The translations under genes were made by a program, and so were the position numbers. The notes beneath the pieces are model-generated. The model was not told where the DNA came from. It saw only the letters and a list, made by a program, of their open reading frames with translations, and searched no databases. Shown one piece after another: positions 27,454 through 36,656 of a stretch of 64,000 nucleotides of DNA. The DNA lies in contig JAPPLM010000054.1 of assembly GCA_028874195.1 (NCBI GenBank), positions 62,001 to 126,000 on the forward strand, written 5' to 3'. Origin of the DNA: Chloroflexota bacterium (GTDB taxonomy: Bacteria > Chloroflexota > UBA11872 > VXOZ01). The first letter of the stretch is position 1; each line of letters opens with the position of its first letter.

Positions 27454-28389
27454 ATGCCACGGCGCGTGAGAATCGCGACAGTATCCTTTCTCCTTGGCAG
27501 TGGATTGGTAACACGAGCTGCCCGCTACGACCAGGCGTTTCGCTACCTGGAAGCGGCGCTTGCGGATAGACCGGACGTCATCCTCCTGCCGGAGATGTTC
27601 GAGATGATGGGCTGTGTGGAATGGCAGCGGATTCAGCAGCTAGATGACCCGGAGGCGCGGTTTGCGGCCGCACTGGAATTCGCCATGACGGAAGACGATT
27701 CGGCCGCGGAGCGTTTCCGGCAGTTTGCCGGCCGCCATGATGTCACTGTGGTCTCAAACAACCTGACGCGAGATAGCGGCGACCTTTACAACCAGGCGAC
27801 GTTCTACGGGAGGCAAGGCGAGATTGTCGGTCGCTACCGCAAGGTGCAACCCACGGAGAACGAGTATGAAGTGACGGGGATCACGCCCGGCGACGAGATC
27901 GAACCCATCGAGGTAGACGGTGTACGCTACGGTGTCTTCATTTGCAACGACCAGGCGTTTCCGGAGATTTGCCAGCTCTACGGTTTGCAGGGGACGGACG
28001 TGCTCTTGCATCCCACGCAGGCCGCTGGACCGACTGAGACCATCCGCTCGGAGATGCTACGCACGCGTGCCCACGACACCTCCTGCTTTCTCGTCACGTC
28101 GACGTTTCTCCAGGATAAGCCGCTGGGATGGCAGTACCGCCAGAGCCATGCTACGATCTACGACTTCAACGGCTATACCCTGGCTGAGAGCGGTCATCGC
28201 GACGGCCACGTGACCGCAACACTCGACTTGGACGAAGAACGCTGGACAAGCTGGTGCACGAAATACGATCACCGACGAACGATTCTGCGGCAACATCGCA
28301 CAGAATTCTATGCTCGCGCTTACGCTAGGCTGGCACCGCACAAGGAGAATATGATTCCAACGCGGGAACCGAGCGTGGTTGAATCCTAG
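27454..28389 (+). CDS. Carbon-nitrogen hydrolase (nitrilase superfamily)
   Basis: It has 311 residues with the Glu-Lys-Cys triad: Glu in VILLPEMFEM, Lys in GRYRKVQPTENE and Cys in VFICNDQAFPEI. The last is a variant of the usual CYDxRFPE. LHPTQAAGPTE then follows. It is likely an amidase or carbamoylase acting on a small amide. The start has GAGGGAG upstream. Confidence 0.9.
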   Translation: MPRRVRIATVSFLLGSGLVTRAARYDQAFRYLEAALADRPDVILLPEMFEMMGCVEWQRIQQLDDPEARFAAALEFAMTEDDSAAERFRQFAGRHDVTVVSNNLTRDSGDLYNQATFYGRQGEIVGRYRKVQPTENEYEVTGITPGDEIEPIEVDGVRYGVFICNDQAFPEICQLYGLQGTDVLLHPTQAAGPTETIRSEMLRTRAHDTSCFLVTSTFLQDKPLGWQYRQSHATIYDFNGYTLAESGHRDGHVTATLDLDEERWTSWCTKYDHRRTILRQHRTEFYARAYARLAPHKENMIPTREPSVVES

Positions 28390-28494
28390 CGTGCTCTAAG
28401 CGAGGCGTTTGTGCCTCCGCAGAGGTGCAGAGGAAGCCGACCCCGCGCGGCAATGAAAAGAAGTGTGCGGACCAGAGAGCGCTCTCGTCCGGTT

Positions 28495-28528
28495 CCCTCT
28501 CCCAGGGGGAGAGGGTTAGGGTGAGGGG
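28495..28528. repeat. CCCTCTCCC...GGGAGAGGG dispersed repeat
   Basis: Hairpin CCCTCTCCC / GGGAGAGGG followed by TTAGGGTGAGGGG. A second copy is at 47887-47921 and a looser one near 44767-44830. Confidence 0.65.
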
Positions 28529-28536
28529 ACCTCGGC

Positions 28537-29034
28537 TTAGCTGGTGCTGGCGCTCGCGCCGTCGGCGCCGGGCGAGATGCCTTCCACCCATACCTCGCCG
28601 TCGGCGTAGGCCTCTTTCTTCCAGATGGGTACCGTCTCTTTCAGCCGATTGATGGCAAATTCGCAGGCTTCGAATGACTCCTTGCGATGGGGCGTTGCCA
28701 CCGCGATGGCCACGGAGACCTCGCCAATCTCCAGCTTGCCGATGCGGTGCAGCATGGCCACTTGGCAGTCCGGCCAGCGTGCATAGACCTCATGCGCGAT
28801 CTTGCGCATCTCAGCCTCCGCCATCTCCGGGTAGGCCTCGTAGGTGAGGCCGGTGACCTGCTTGCCGCGCGCGTGGTTGCGCACCGTGCCGGAAAACGTA
28901 GCAACCGCGCCGTACGCGTCCGTGAGCACGTGCGGGATCAATTCGTCGGCCGTAATCGGGCGCTCCAGAATGCGGAAGTGGCCGGCTTCGACTTTCTCCG
29001 CTGAGGTCTTAGCCATAGTCCTTGCAATAGTCAT
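28537..29034 (-). CDS. moaE: Molybdopterin synthase catalytic subunit MoaE
   Basis: Large subunit that moves sulfur from MoaD-thiocarboxylate onto precursor Z. It has 165 residues; an ATG at 29016 is an alternative start. Recognisable are GAVATFSGTVRNHARGK, LTYEAYPEMAEAEM, RIGKLEIGEVSVAIAVATPH, and the catalytic-site EACEFAINRLKETVPIWKKE with its Lys. It lies 58 bases downstream of moaD on the same strand. Confidence 0.93.
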   Translation of the reverse strand: MTIARTMAKTSAEKVEAGHFRILERPITADELIPHVLTDAYGAVATFSGTVRNHARGKQVTGLTYEAYPEMAEAEMRKIAHEVYARWPDCQVAMLHRIGKLEIGEVSVAIAVATPHRKESFEACEFAINRLKETVPIWKKEAYADGEVWVEGISPGADGASASTS

Positions 29035-29057
29035 TGCTTAGCTGCTCCATGCCTATA

Positions 29058-29098
29058 GGTGTAACCCATCAACCCGAACAAGTGTTACCTATCAACCC
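29058..29098. repeat. Short tandem repeat shared with 50330
   Basis: Two near-identical units, GTGTAACCCATCAACCCG and GTGTTACCTATCAACCCG, in tandem. CCGAACAAGTGTTACC recurs at about 50333-50348. The moaD stop codon lies inside it. It may be a remnant of a mobile-element end. Confidence 0.45.
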
Positions 29099-29454
29099 GG
29101 TCTGTACCCTCCAGGGAGAGGGAGCTTTTCTCGCTTTTCAATGGAGGCATACAGAGCATGCCCCCGATACATGGGATCTCCTGCATATACAAGAGGCCCG
29201 CCGCCGCTCACCGGCGGGATGAAGGCCACCTCGTCGCCGGCGTGGAGCACCGTATCGGCTGACGCGTACGAGCGGTTGACCGAAAACGATACCGCCGCTC
29301 TGGTGCCTGCCAGCGCCGCATTCTCGGCAATGAGCCGGTCAAGCACCTCACCTACGGTCGTGCCGGCGGGCACTTCTTGTGTGAGCGTGCCGCTGCCCAA
29401 GGTTTCGCGAAAGACCGCAAAGAGCCGCAAGGTGATTGATACGGTCTCTGCCAT
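29092..29454 (-). CDS. moaD: MoaD-like sulfur carrier with C-terminal extension
   Basis: Beta-grasp small subunit of molybdopterin synthase, 120 residues from the ATG at 29454. The core ITLRLFAVFRETLG ... HAGDEVAFIPPVSGG is normal for MoaD, whose chain must end in Gly-Gly for adenylation and thiocarboxylation. Here the frame runs 36 residues past the double glycine (GPLVYAGDPMYRGHALY...) and stops inside a repeat. Either the original stop was lost or the tail is removed proteolytically. moaE follows. Confidence 0.85.
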   Translation of the reverse strand: MAETVSITLRLFAVFRETLGSGTLTQEVPAGTTVGEVLDRLIAENAALAGTRAAVSFSVNRSYASADTVLHAGDEVAFIPPVSGGGPLVYAGDPMYRGHALYASIEKREKLPLPGGYRPG

Positions 29455-29579
29455 TGCGCGCCGTCCTCCCGTGCCGCGTCTTTTTCTCAGTATACCAAAG
29501 CGCATTCCGGTCACCGCACCGAGTAGGCTTGACAGACGTAAGAGCCCCCGCAATACTACGCGAGAAGGAGGATGGCGCT

Positions 29580-30401
29580 ATGGCGAACCGGGCGGCCCTT
29601 GCCCAACCAGCCCTGAGCGACGAACAGATAGCGTCCTACAACGAGAACGGCTATCTGGTGCTCCCCAACGCGCTGACTCCGGAGGAATTGGCGGCGCTGC
29701 GGGCGGCTGCGGATGCGCTGGACGAGGAGCGGCTGAAGCGCGGCGGCGCGGAGCGTACCGTTGCCATTCATGACGTCATATTCATGCAGGAAGCCTTCAT
29801 GGAGGCCGCGCATCATCCGGCGCTCATTGGGGCGTCGGTGCAGCTTATCGGCGAAAACCTGCATCTGATTCAAGCGCGGGTCCACTGGAAGCCCATCGCC
29901 AAGGGCGAAGGCGCCGTGGCCTGGCATCAGGACTACCCTTTTCACCCACTCACCAATTACGACGTGCTGGCGGTGACGTTCCTGCTCGACGACACAATGG
30001 TGCGTAACGGCGCGTTGCAGGCCATTCCGGGCAGCCACAAGCGCGGGCCGCTCAATCACCATGACGCGGACGGCGCGTTCGTGGGCCGCTGCACGAATCC
30101 AGAAGACTACGCCGCCGATGTCGCCGATGGCAATGTCTTCGACTTGGTAGGACCCGCCGGCAGCATGACCATTCACCATGCGAACCTATTGCATTACACC
30201 CATCCCAATAACAGCGATACGCCGCGGCGGGCGCTGGTCTACCAGATTGCGGCGGGCGACGCGGCGCTGCTTGGCGGCAACTTCTTCAAAGTCTGGCCGG
30301 TCTACCTCCACGGCAGCGATCCTCTGGTGGCCCGTTTTGAAGACGGCACGGTGCGACGCTTGCCGCAGCCGTTTCGCAACCTGGGAGGGCTGGACTCGTA
30401 G
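29580..30401 (+). CDS. Phytanoyl-CoA dioxygenase (PhyH) family protein
   Basis: A non-haem Fe(II)/2-oxoglutarate dioxygenase of 273 residues from the ATG at 29580, with GAAGGAGG upstream. The facial triad begins with AWHQDYPFH (His116, Asp118). The distal His is in SMTIHHANLLHYTHPN, and RRALVYQI supplies the 2-oxoglutarate-binding Arg. The N-terminal SDEQIASYNENGYLVLPNAL is typical. The substrate is unknown. Confidence 0.92.
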   Translation: MANRAALAQPALSDEQIASYNENGYLVLPNALTPEELAALRAAADALDEERLKRGGAERTVAIHDVIFMQEAFMEAAHHPALIGASVQLIGENLHLIQARVHWKPIAKGEGAVAWHQDYPFHPLTNYDVLAVTFLLDDTMVRNGALQAIPGSHKRGPLNHHDADGAFVGRCTNPEDYAADVADGNVFDLVGPAGSMTIHHANLLHYTHPNNSDTPRRALVYQIAAGDAALLGGNFFKVWPVYLHGSDPLVARFEDGTVRRLPQPFRNLGGLDS

Positions 30402-30431
30402 ATCGGTGACTAGGCTCTGTTGACATTTGAT

Positions 30432-30479
30432 GTCATTCCGAGCGAAAGCGTCGAACAATGTTCGCGGAATCTCAAGCGT
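30432..30479. repeat. Dispersed repeat, TGTCATTCCGAGCG family
   Basis: Longest form of the element, with an internal TCGAACA / TGTTCGCG inverted repeat and ending GAATCTCAAGCGT. It lies with the element at 30599 in the 383-base gap before the MerR gene. Confidence 0.7.
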
Positions 30480-30598
30480 TTGTGCGGGATTCACTGTTAT
30501 TTTGCTCGTCGGGGTGACAGGAAAAGCCTTAGACAAAGACAATACTTGCGCGTGAGATCACTTGCTACCCCTCGCAGAAGGACAATCTGGCGCAGCGT

Positions 30599-30629
30599 GA
30601 AGATGGATTCCCGCGCAAGCGGGAATGAC
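30599..30629. repeat. Dispersed palindromic repeat, GGATTCCCGC...GCGGGAAT family
   Basis: Arms ATTCCCGC / GCGGGAAT around GCAA, with the GAAGATGG flank shared with 6056. Confidence 0.75.
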
Positions 30630-30784
30630 GGGAAAATGTCCACACAGCCTAGTCTTTGACTTTAACGGAAACTGCGCCCTATGATTAATGCGCAACCAAA
30701 AACGTCGCGCGGCGCAACCTACAGAGGTGTGCGGCGCGAACAGATTTGGTGCGAACGTTTTGGGGGAACCGCTAAGGATTGACT

Positions 30785-31252
30785 ATGTCTGCGGAACGCT
30801 ATCTTCAAATCGGCGAGGTAGCGGAGCAACTCGGCCTTACGCCGCGCACGCTCCGGTACTACGAGGAGATCGGCTTGCTGGAGCCGCCCTCGCGCATGGA
30901 AGGCGGCTTCCGGCTGTACTCGGCGACGGACATCGACCGGCTTGAGAATATCGTGCAGCTCAAGCGCTTGCTCGGCTTCTCGCTGCGCGAAATCAAGCAA
31001 GTGGTGGAGGCCATGGAGTCCCTCAAGCTCCTGCGGCAGGAGAGTAAGCAGGCCTCCGACCTGGAAACCAAACGGGATTCGCTGCGCAAGGGGTTGGAAA
31101 TCCTGGAGCGGCAGGTGGAGGTGCTGGACGGCCGCATGCGCCAGGTGGCGGAACTCCGCGACCAATTCAACGAGCGCTCTCAGCGCGTCCGCGAACGGCT
31201 GCAGCAGATTGAGGCCGAACTCCAAGCCGTGGCGGTGAATACGCCTTCTTGA
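30785..31252 (+). CDS. MerR-family transcriptional regulator
   Basis: It has 155 residues. The N-terminal winged helix YLQIGEVAEQLGLTPRTLRYYEEIGLL and the FRLYSATDIDRL wing are typical MerR. A long dimerising coiled coil fills the rest (about 75-150). No cysteine cluster for metal sensing is visible, so the effector is unknown. It lies 146 bases upstream of a PLP enzyme gene it might control. Confidence 0.9.
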   Translation: MSAERYLQIGEVAEQLGLTPRTLRYYEEIGLLEPPSRMEGGFRLYSATDIDRLENIVQLKRLLGFSLREIKQVVEAMESLKLLRQESKQASDLETKRDSLRKGLEILERQVEVLDGRMRQVAELRDQFNERSQRVRERLQQIEAELQAVAVNTPS

Positions 31253-31398
31253 GGGATACGCGAGGAATCTTGCTCCACGGGCCGCTCGAGTAGGTCCGTC
31301 TTTCCGGCGGAAGCGCGCCCCCGCGCGGGGCGAGGAATCCAGCGGGTTGTGGGCAAGAAGGCTGTCCCGAATCCTTTTGCGTAGGGAGGCGGTAAAGA

Positions 31399-32442
31399 AT
31401 GGCGGTGCGGGACCGGTCGACGATTACGGTGGAGAGCTTCCGCGAGGTGCTAGACGCCCTGCCGCGCGCGCAGTTGGCGAATCTTCCCACGCCGCTCGAC
31501 TATTGCCCGCGCTTCACGGCGCATCTCGGCGGCCCCGACATCTACATCAAGCGCGACGACCTCACCGGTTTGGCGCTGGGCGGCAACAAGACCCGCAATT
31601 TGGAATTCCTCTTTGGCGAGGCTATCGCCCAGGGCGCGGACTGCATCATCACCGGCGCGTACCCGCAATCGAACCAGTGCCGCCAGACGGCGGCGGCCGC
31701 GGCGAAACTGGGGCTGGAGTGCTACTTGGTGCTGGGCGCACTGCGCCACCGGGCGGAGGTGCAGGGCAACCTGCTCCTGGACCACCTCTTTGGCGCGCAC
31801 GTGGAGATTGCGCCGGACGCCGACGACGTGGGCGTGCAGGGAATTATCGACGAGCGCGTGGCGGCGCTCAAGGCCGAGGGCAAGCGGCCCTACCGCTTCA
31901 CGAACAAGTACCCCGCACTGGCCGTCAAGTCAGTGGCGGGCTACCTGAGCGGCATGCTGGAACTGCACGCGCAACTGCGGGAACTGCCGGAACAGCCGAC
32001 AACCATTGTCGTCACCTCCGGTTCCGGCTCGACGCACACGGGCATTGCCGCTACCGTCAAAGCGCTGGACTTGCCGTATCACGTCACCGGTATCTCCATC
32101 CGTCCGCAGAATCCACCGCAGCGCGAGCGCATTGCCTCCCTATCGCAGAGCGCGGCTAAGAACTATGGCATCCCCTGCGCTTTGACACCTGACGAAGTTG
32201 ACGTGCGTGAAGAGTATTTCGGCGCGGGGCACGGCGTCACCACCGCCGCGGGCCGGGAGGCCGTCCTCACCGTCGCGCGCACGGAAGGCATCCTGCTCGA
32301 CCTGACGTACACCGGCAAGGCGATGTCGGGTCTCATCGATCTCGTGCGCACAGACACATTCAAGCGAGACGAGCGCGTAGTATTCGTCCACACCGGCGGC
32401 ATCCCATCGCTGTTCGCCCACGCTGATGAGGTGCTGTCGTAG
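31399..32442 (+). CDS. D-cysteine desulfhydrase / ACC deaminase family PLP enzyme
   Basis: A fold-type II PLP enzyme, 347 residues. LANLPTPLDYCPRF and IKRDDLTGLALGGNKTRNLEFL contain the PLP lysine in GGNK. TGAYPQSNQCRQTAAAAAKLGL, VVTSGSGSTHTGI and FVHTGGIPSLFA (phosphate and C-terminal loops) follow. These features match DcyD-like enzymes that degrade D-cysteine or similar beta-substituted D-amino acids. ACC deamination is less likely without its specific tyrosines, which I cannot verify by eye. Confidence 0.85.
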   Translation: MAVRDRSTITVESFREVLDALPRAQLANLPTPLDYCPRFTAHLGGPDIYIKRDDLTGLALGGNKTRNLEFLFGEAIAQGADCIITGAYPQSNQCRQTAAAAAKLGLECYLVLGALRHRAEVQGNLLLDHLFGAHVEIAPDADDVGVQGIIDERVAALKAEGKRPYRFTNKYPALAVKSVAGYLSGMLELHAQLRELPEQPTTIVVTSGSGSTHTGIAATVKALDLPYHVTGISIRPQNPPQRERIASLSQSAAKNYGIPCALTPDEVDVREEYFGAGHGVTTAAGREAVLTVARTEGILLDLTYTGKAMSGLIDLVRTDTFKRDERVVFVHTGGIPSLFAHADEVLS

Positions 32443-32517
32443 GATGGGGATCAGTGCTGAAGGTCACTCTAGACCCCGCACGCAACGGAACCACTTGCAT
32501 CTACGGAGGAAAACGCA

Positions 32518-34701
32518 ATGAACGGCGGCGTGGATGTTGCAACTTTCCGGTCAATGTGGAAGTTCACCAACAATGCGCCTGTGGCGCTTTCGCCAGATGG
32601 GACCCTGGCCGCTTACGGCACCATACCGGTGCAGCGCAAACTGCCGGACTCATCTTCAGGGATCCTTCCTTCAGGAGCAAAAAACTATGTAATTGGCACC
32701 AGGCTGTGGATCGTCAATCTAGCCGACGGCACCACCACAGCACTTGCATCCGGCGCCGAGAGTTGCTGGGGACCGCGCTGGTCGCCTGATGGGCAGTGGC
32801 TTGCGTATTACTCCGATCGCAACGGGTTGGCACAGGTCTGGCTTTGGGACCGCAGAACTGGGGAGACCCAAACCGCGTGCGATGATGCGGTTTGCATGAC
32901 GGTTGAGTTCGAACAACTGCACTGGCTGCCCGACAGCACGCATCTGGTGGCAAAGCTGCGCGCGCCGGGCTGGGATCCACCCCAAGCAAGTGAGGAGGAA
33001 GAACCAAGAAGCGCTAGAGACGTTTGGGAGTCGCCTCCCCCTGAGGTCGAGCAGCGCACCTCTGACAAGGAGGGGTGGAGCTGGTTCGATAGCAGTCGCG
33101 GCGATCTTGGCGTGATCAACATAGAGTCCGGAACTGCGCGAAGCCTGGGAACAGGCTTTATCCCTTACAGGTTTGCGCCGTCACCTGATGGGCGTTTTGT
33201 CGCCGCGATGTGCATTGCAGAATACCAAGAATTCGATCTGCATCTCTTTGCCGTGGATGGCTCCAGCCATGATGTTCTCGCGCGGGGCGTGCCGATGTCG
33301 TGGGGGGCCTTTAGCTGGTCACCGGCCGGAGACGCGATTGCGTATTCCACCTACAGCGAAGAAGGGGAACCGGGGCAGCTAGTCGTCGTTTCGCTCTCCG
33401 GGGAGCAGCGCGTGCTCCACGACGGCAGTGACGTCAGCTTCGCCAGTGAGGAGCCGTACCCGCCGCCGCTCTGGTCTCCTGATGGAGATACGGTCTACTG
33501 TTGGGCGAACCGGTCGATCTACGCCGTGACTCTCGCCACCGGCGTTATGGAGAACATCACTGAGGGACTGAAGCGCCACCGCTTTTGGGGTTTCATTAGC
33601 TCTTTGGGCAATAACACCGTCAATGACGGCGGCAAGCCCGGCACATTCCTTGTTTTGGCGTCCCACTGGCAAAGCAACCGTTATGGGATATTCAGGATCG
33701 GCAACGGTCAACCGGAAGTGGTACTGCCCGAACAGCAGCGTCATCTGATTAATCTGATGCTCTACGGTGATAGCAACCGGGAAAAGATTGTCGGCCCGAT
33801 AGAGTCCGGTTCGCACCCTGCCGATCTCTTTCGCATTGACATTGCAACCGGTGAGGAGAAACGGGTTACGCGGCTCAATCCGGCGCTGGAAGAAGTGTCG
33901 TGGGGCTCGGCGCGGCTGCTTGAGCACAAGGGCGTGGACGATGAGGCGCTACGAGGAGCGGTCCTATTGCCAGCCGGGTATCGGGAGGGCGTGCGTTATC
34001 CCACGATTCTTAGCTTGGGCCTTGGCACAGGTGGCACCGGTTTTGTCAATTACTTTGAATGGGACAGCCTGGGCTTCATTGAGTTGCACGCATTTACGAC
34101 CCGCGGCTACGTGGTGGTAGAACCGGGCATGCCGCGCCGCTGGCCCAATGTAGCTGACGAAGTCACCACGCTAGCCCAGAACGCCCTCGATGCGGCGGTC
34201 GCGGCCGGGTACTCCGATCCGGAACGGGTGGGTGTGATGGGACATAGTCGCGGCGGCTATAGCGCGTGTAGTGTGATCACCCGTACCGATAGCTTCCGCG
34301 CCGCTGTTGCCGGTGCGCCGGTCACGAATTTCACCAGTTTTGGCTTGTACGTCTCAGGCAATGAAATGGGTAACTGGGAGCAGGCAACCGGGTACGTCTT
34401 TCACTTGCGCAACACCCTGTGGGAAGCGCGGGAACAGTGGGTGGAAAATTCGCCGGCGCTCTATTGCGACCAGGTCAACACTCCGTTGCTTCTCCTCTGC
34501 GGTACCGCTGACAAGGACTGTATGGCACAGGCGGAAGAGATGTACGGCGGACTGCGCCAGCTCGGCAAGCGGGCTACGCTCGTGCGCTATCACGGCGAGG
34601 GACATGCAGTAGGTTTGTGGTCTACCGAGAACGCGCAGGACTGCTGGGACCGCATCATCGGCTGGTTCGATCGCTACGTGAAGGGTGACGGGGTGGACTA
34701 G
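32518..34701 (+). CDS. S9-family serine peptidase (prolyl oligopeptidase type)
   Basis: It has 727 residues with no signal peptide. An N-terminal beta-propeller built of WSPDG-type repeats (for example RWSPDGQWLAYYSD and WSPDGDTVYCWAN) covers about 1-440. An alpha/beta hydrolase domain follows, with the nucleophile GHSRGG (Ser577), an acid in CGTADKDCM (about 661) and His in YHGEGHAVGLW. It resembles acylaminoacyl-peptidase/DPP-like enzymes. GGAGGAAAA precedes the ATG. Confidence 0.9.
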   Translation: MNGGVDVATFRSMWKFTNNAPVALSPDGTLAAYGTIPVQRKLPDSSSGILPSGAKNYVIGTRLWIVNLADGTTTALASGAESCWGPRWSPDGQWLAYYSDRNGLAQVWLWDRRTGETQTACDDAVCMTVEFEQLHWLPDSTHLVAKLRAPGWDPPQASEEEEPRSARDVWESPPPEVEQRTSDKEGWSWFDSSRGDLGVINIESGTARSLGTGFIPYRFAPSPDGRFVAAMCIAEYQEFDLHLFAVDGSSHDVLARGVPMSWGAFSWSPAGDAIAYSTYSEEGEPGQLVVVSLSGEQRVLHDGSDVSFASEEPYPPPLWSPDGDTVYCWANRSIYAVTLATGVMENITEGLKRHRFWGFISSLGNNTVNDGGKPGTFLVLASHWQSNRYGIFRIGNGQPEVVLPEQQRHLINLMLYGDSNREKIVGPIESGSHPADLFRIDIATGEEKRVTRLNPALEEVSWGSARLLEHKGVDDEALRGAVLLPAGYREGVRYPTILSLGLGTGGTGFVNYFEWDSLGFIELHAFTTRGYVVVEPGMPRRWPNVADEVTTLAQNALDAAVAAGYSDPERVGVMGHSRGGYSACSVITRTDSFRAAVAGAPVTNFTSFGLYVSGNEMGNWEQATGYVFHLRNTLWEAREQWVENSPALYCDQVNTPLLLLCGTADKDCMAQAEEMYGGLRQLGKRATLVRYHGEGHAVGLWSTENAQDCWDRIIGWFDRYVKGDGVD

Positions 34702-34842
34702 GCGTTTGTAGCACGATCCTCTTCCTCTCCTGTAGTGCGTTCCTCTTCCTGTCCGTCACTCCGGCGGAAGCTGGAGTCCAGGGATGGCGCGGGTGGAGTG
34801 ACGTGTGAACGAGTGATCGGGTGCTGTCTTGATGTCAAGAGA

Positions 34843-34872
34843 AAGATGGATTCCCGCGTGCGCGGGAATGAC
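34843..34872. repeat. Dispersed palindromic repeat, GGATTCCCGC...GCGGGAAT family
   Basis: Copy with arms GATTCCCGCG / CGCGGGAAT. Confidence 0.75.
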
Positions 34873-34936
34873 GGAATGAGTTGCGGGGGAATGCCAGGCT
34901 GTGGGGATAGCGCGATTCACTGTCGCGATTGTAAGC

Positions 34937-34967
34937 GTCACTCCCGCGAAAGTGGGATTCCATCTTC
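34937..34967. repeat. Dispersed palindromic repeat, reverse orientation
   Basis: Copy reading GTCACTCCCGCGAAAGTGGG and then ATTCCATCTTC, the complement of the copy about 95 bases upstream. Confidence 0.7.
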
Positions 34968-35315
34968 TCCACTTCCTGGCGCATCGCGAGGTTGCGGCAC
35001 GCTAGGAATTGACCGGCAGCGCGCTCTTTGCGGCATTGCCTTTACCTCCTACTGAAAGACGTTATGCGTTATGGCAAGGTGCGACGACAGCATTGCCAAC
35101 ACGTACGGGATTGCCCCATGTGCCAACTCGCCTCTGACGAAAAGGTTGCCCCTCCATTCACGGTGGGAAAAAGGGCAAGGCACTCGAAAGTAACCCCGCA
35201 GTGTTACCATACGGACTGACCGGTTGCGCAACGGGCAAGGGGTTTTGGGTGAGTCGGGTGGAGTGCGACCCGGTCTTTGGAACACGATCCAAGCAGCTAT
35301 GAGGGAAGAAGTCAC

Positions 35316-36635
35316 ATGACATCGGTGTCTGAAGCGAGCGCCTTGCAGCAGGAACTCTTGGCGAGTAGCCGTGAGCTCTTTCCCGGAGGCAGTTCCGGGT
35401 TGTGGCGGCTGCCGGATGAGTATCAGATCGTGGTCACCCACGGGCGCGGCAGCCGGGTGTGGGACATGACCGGACGCGAGTACATCGACTGCATCCTGGG
35501 GTCGGGGCCGGTTGTCATCGGCCACGCGCATCCGGCGGTGGTCACGGCGGTGCAGGCGCAAGTCGCCCAAGGGGCTACATATTTCCTCCTCAACGAACCG
35601 GCCATTCGCCTGGCCGAGCAGGTGGTGGACGCCGTCCCCTGCGCCGAGCAAATCCGCTTTGTGAGCACCGGCACCGAGGCCACCTTCTACGCCGTGCGCA
35701 TCGCGCGGGCCTACACCGGCCGCAACAAGGTGCTGAAGTTCGAGGGCGCGCTGCACGGCGGCAATGATTACGCCACCCTGAGCACCGTGCCGCCGCACAC
35801 CAGCGACTACCCCCACGGCATCCCAGACAGCAGCGGCATCCCGACGCAGGTGCAGGAGCAGGTGCTCATATCGGAGTTCAACAATCTCGACCTCACCCGC
35901 GACCTGGTGCACCAACACGGTGACGACCTGGCGGCCATCATCATGGAGCCACTGCAGCGGGCGCTCAATCCGGAGCCGGGTTTCCTGGCAGCCGTGCGCG
36001 ACCTGGCCCACGAGGTGGGGGCGCTACTCATCTTCGACGAAATTGTCACCTGCTTCCGGCTGGCCTGGGGCGGCGCGCAAGAGTATTACGGCGTGGAGCC
36101 GGACCTTGCCGTGCTCGGCAAGGCGCTGGGCGGCGGCTACTCGCAGGCCGCGGTGGCGGGGCCCGCCGAGATCATGGAGGTGGTGTCGTCGGCAATCCGC
36201 GGCACGCCGCGCTACGTCTGGATGGGCGGCACCTTTAGCGGCAATCCCCTCAGCGCCGTGGCCGGTCTGGCGACCCTGAGCGTGTTGCAGGAAGAGGGCA
36301 GCTTTGCGCGCCTGAACGAAATCGGTGACAACGTGCGCGCCGGGCTTGAAGACCTCGGCCGGGAGTTCGGCGAACCGCTCCAAGCCATCGGCGCGGGACC
36401 GCTGCTGCAGGTCTTCTTTGGCGAGGGCACGCTGCGCAGCTATAGCGACTGCCTGCAAACCGACAACGATAAACGCATCGCCTTCGCTCAAGAACTGCTC
36501 CGCGCCGGCATCCTCACCAACCCCGGCGAAAAGCTCTACTTCTCCCTGGCCCACACCGATGAGGACATCGGGGAGATTCTCGACATCGCCCGTGCGGCCT
36601 TGAAAACGGTGCAGGAGCAAGATACGGCCAGCTAG
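35316..36635 (+). CDS. Class-III aminotransferase (glutamate-1-semialdehyde aminomutase-like)
   Basis: It has 439 residues from the ATG at 35316, with GAGGGAAGAAG upstream. Features are FPGGSSG, GPVVIGHAHPAVVTAV, VSTGTEATFYAVRIARAYTGRNK, LIFDEIVTCFRLAWGG with the PLP-binding Asp, and the Schiff-base lysine in LGKALGGGYS (Lys269). The N-terminal layout resembles HemL and other class-III transaminases. Isolated context, with no other haem genes nearby, makes an amino-acid or amine transaminase more likely than true HemL. Confidence 0.88.
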   Translation: MTSVSEASALQQELLASSRELFPGGSSGLWRLPDEYQIVVTHGRGSRVWDMTGREYIDCILGSGPVVIGHAHPAVVTAVQAQVAQGATYFLLNEPAIRLAEQVVDAVPCAEQIRFVSTGTEATFYAVRIARAYTGRNKVLKFEGALHGGNDYATLSTVPPHTSDYPHGIPDSSGIPTQVQEQVLISEFNNLDLTRDLVHQHGDDLAAIIMEPLQRALNPEPGFLAAVRDLAHEVGALLIFDEIVTCFRLAWGGAQEYYGVEPDLAVLGKALGGGYSQAAVAGPAEIMEVVSSAIRGTPRYVWMGGTFSGNPLSAVAGLATLSVLQEEGSFARLNEIGDNVRAGLEDLGREFGEPLQAIGAGPLLQVFFGEGTLRSYSDCLQTDNDKRIAFAQELLRAGILTNPGEKLYFSLAHTDEDIGEILDIARAALKTVQEQDTAS

Positions 36636-36656
36636 GAGCGTTGCTGCAATCCTGGC

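Larger units (their letters stand above)
34702..35315. other. Repeat-rich gap
   Basis: This 614-base gap holds palindromic repeats at 34843-34872 and 34937-34967, and a diverged one near 34751 (CACTCCGGCGGAAGCTGGAG). No convincing gene is visible; a possible short frame at 35028-35219 lacks a ribosome binding site. Confidence 0.6.

Noticed and set aside
35316-36635. Assignment as hemL
   Set aside because: Similarity to glutamate-1-semialdehyde aminomutase is clear, but no haem genes are near and many class-III transaminases share these motifs.
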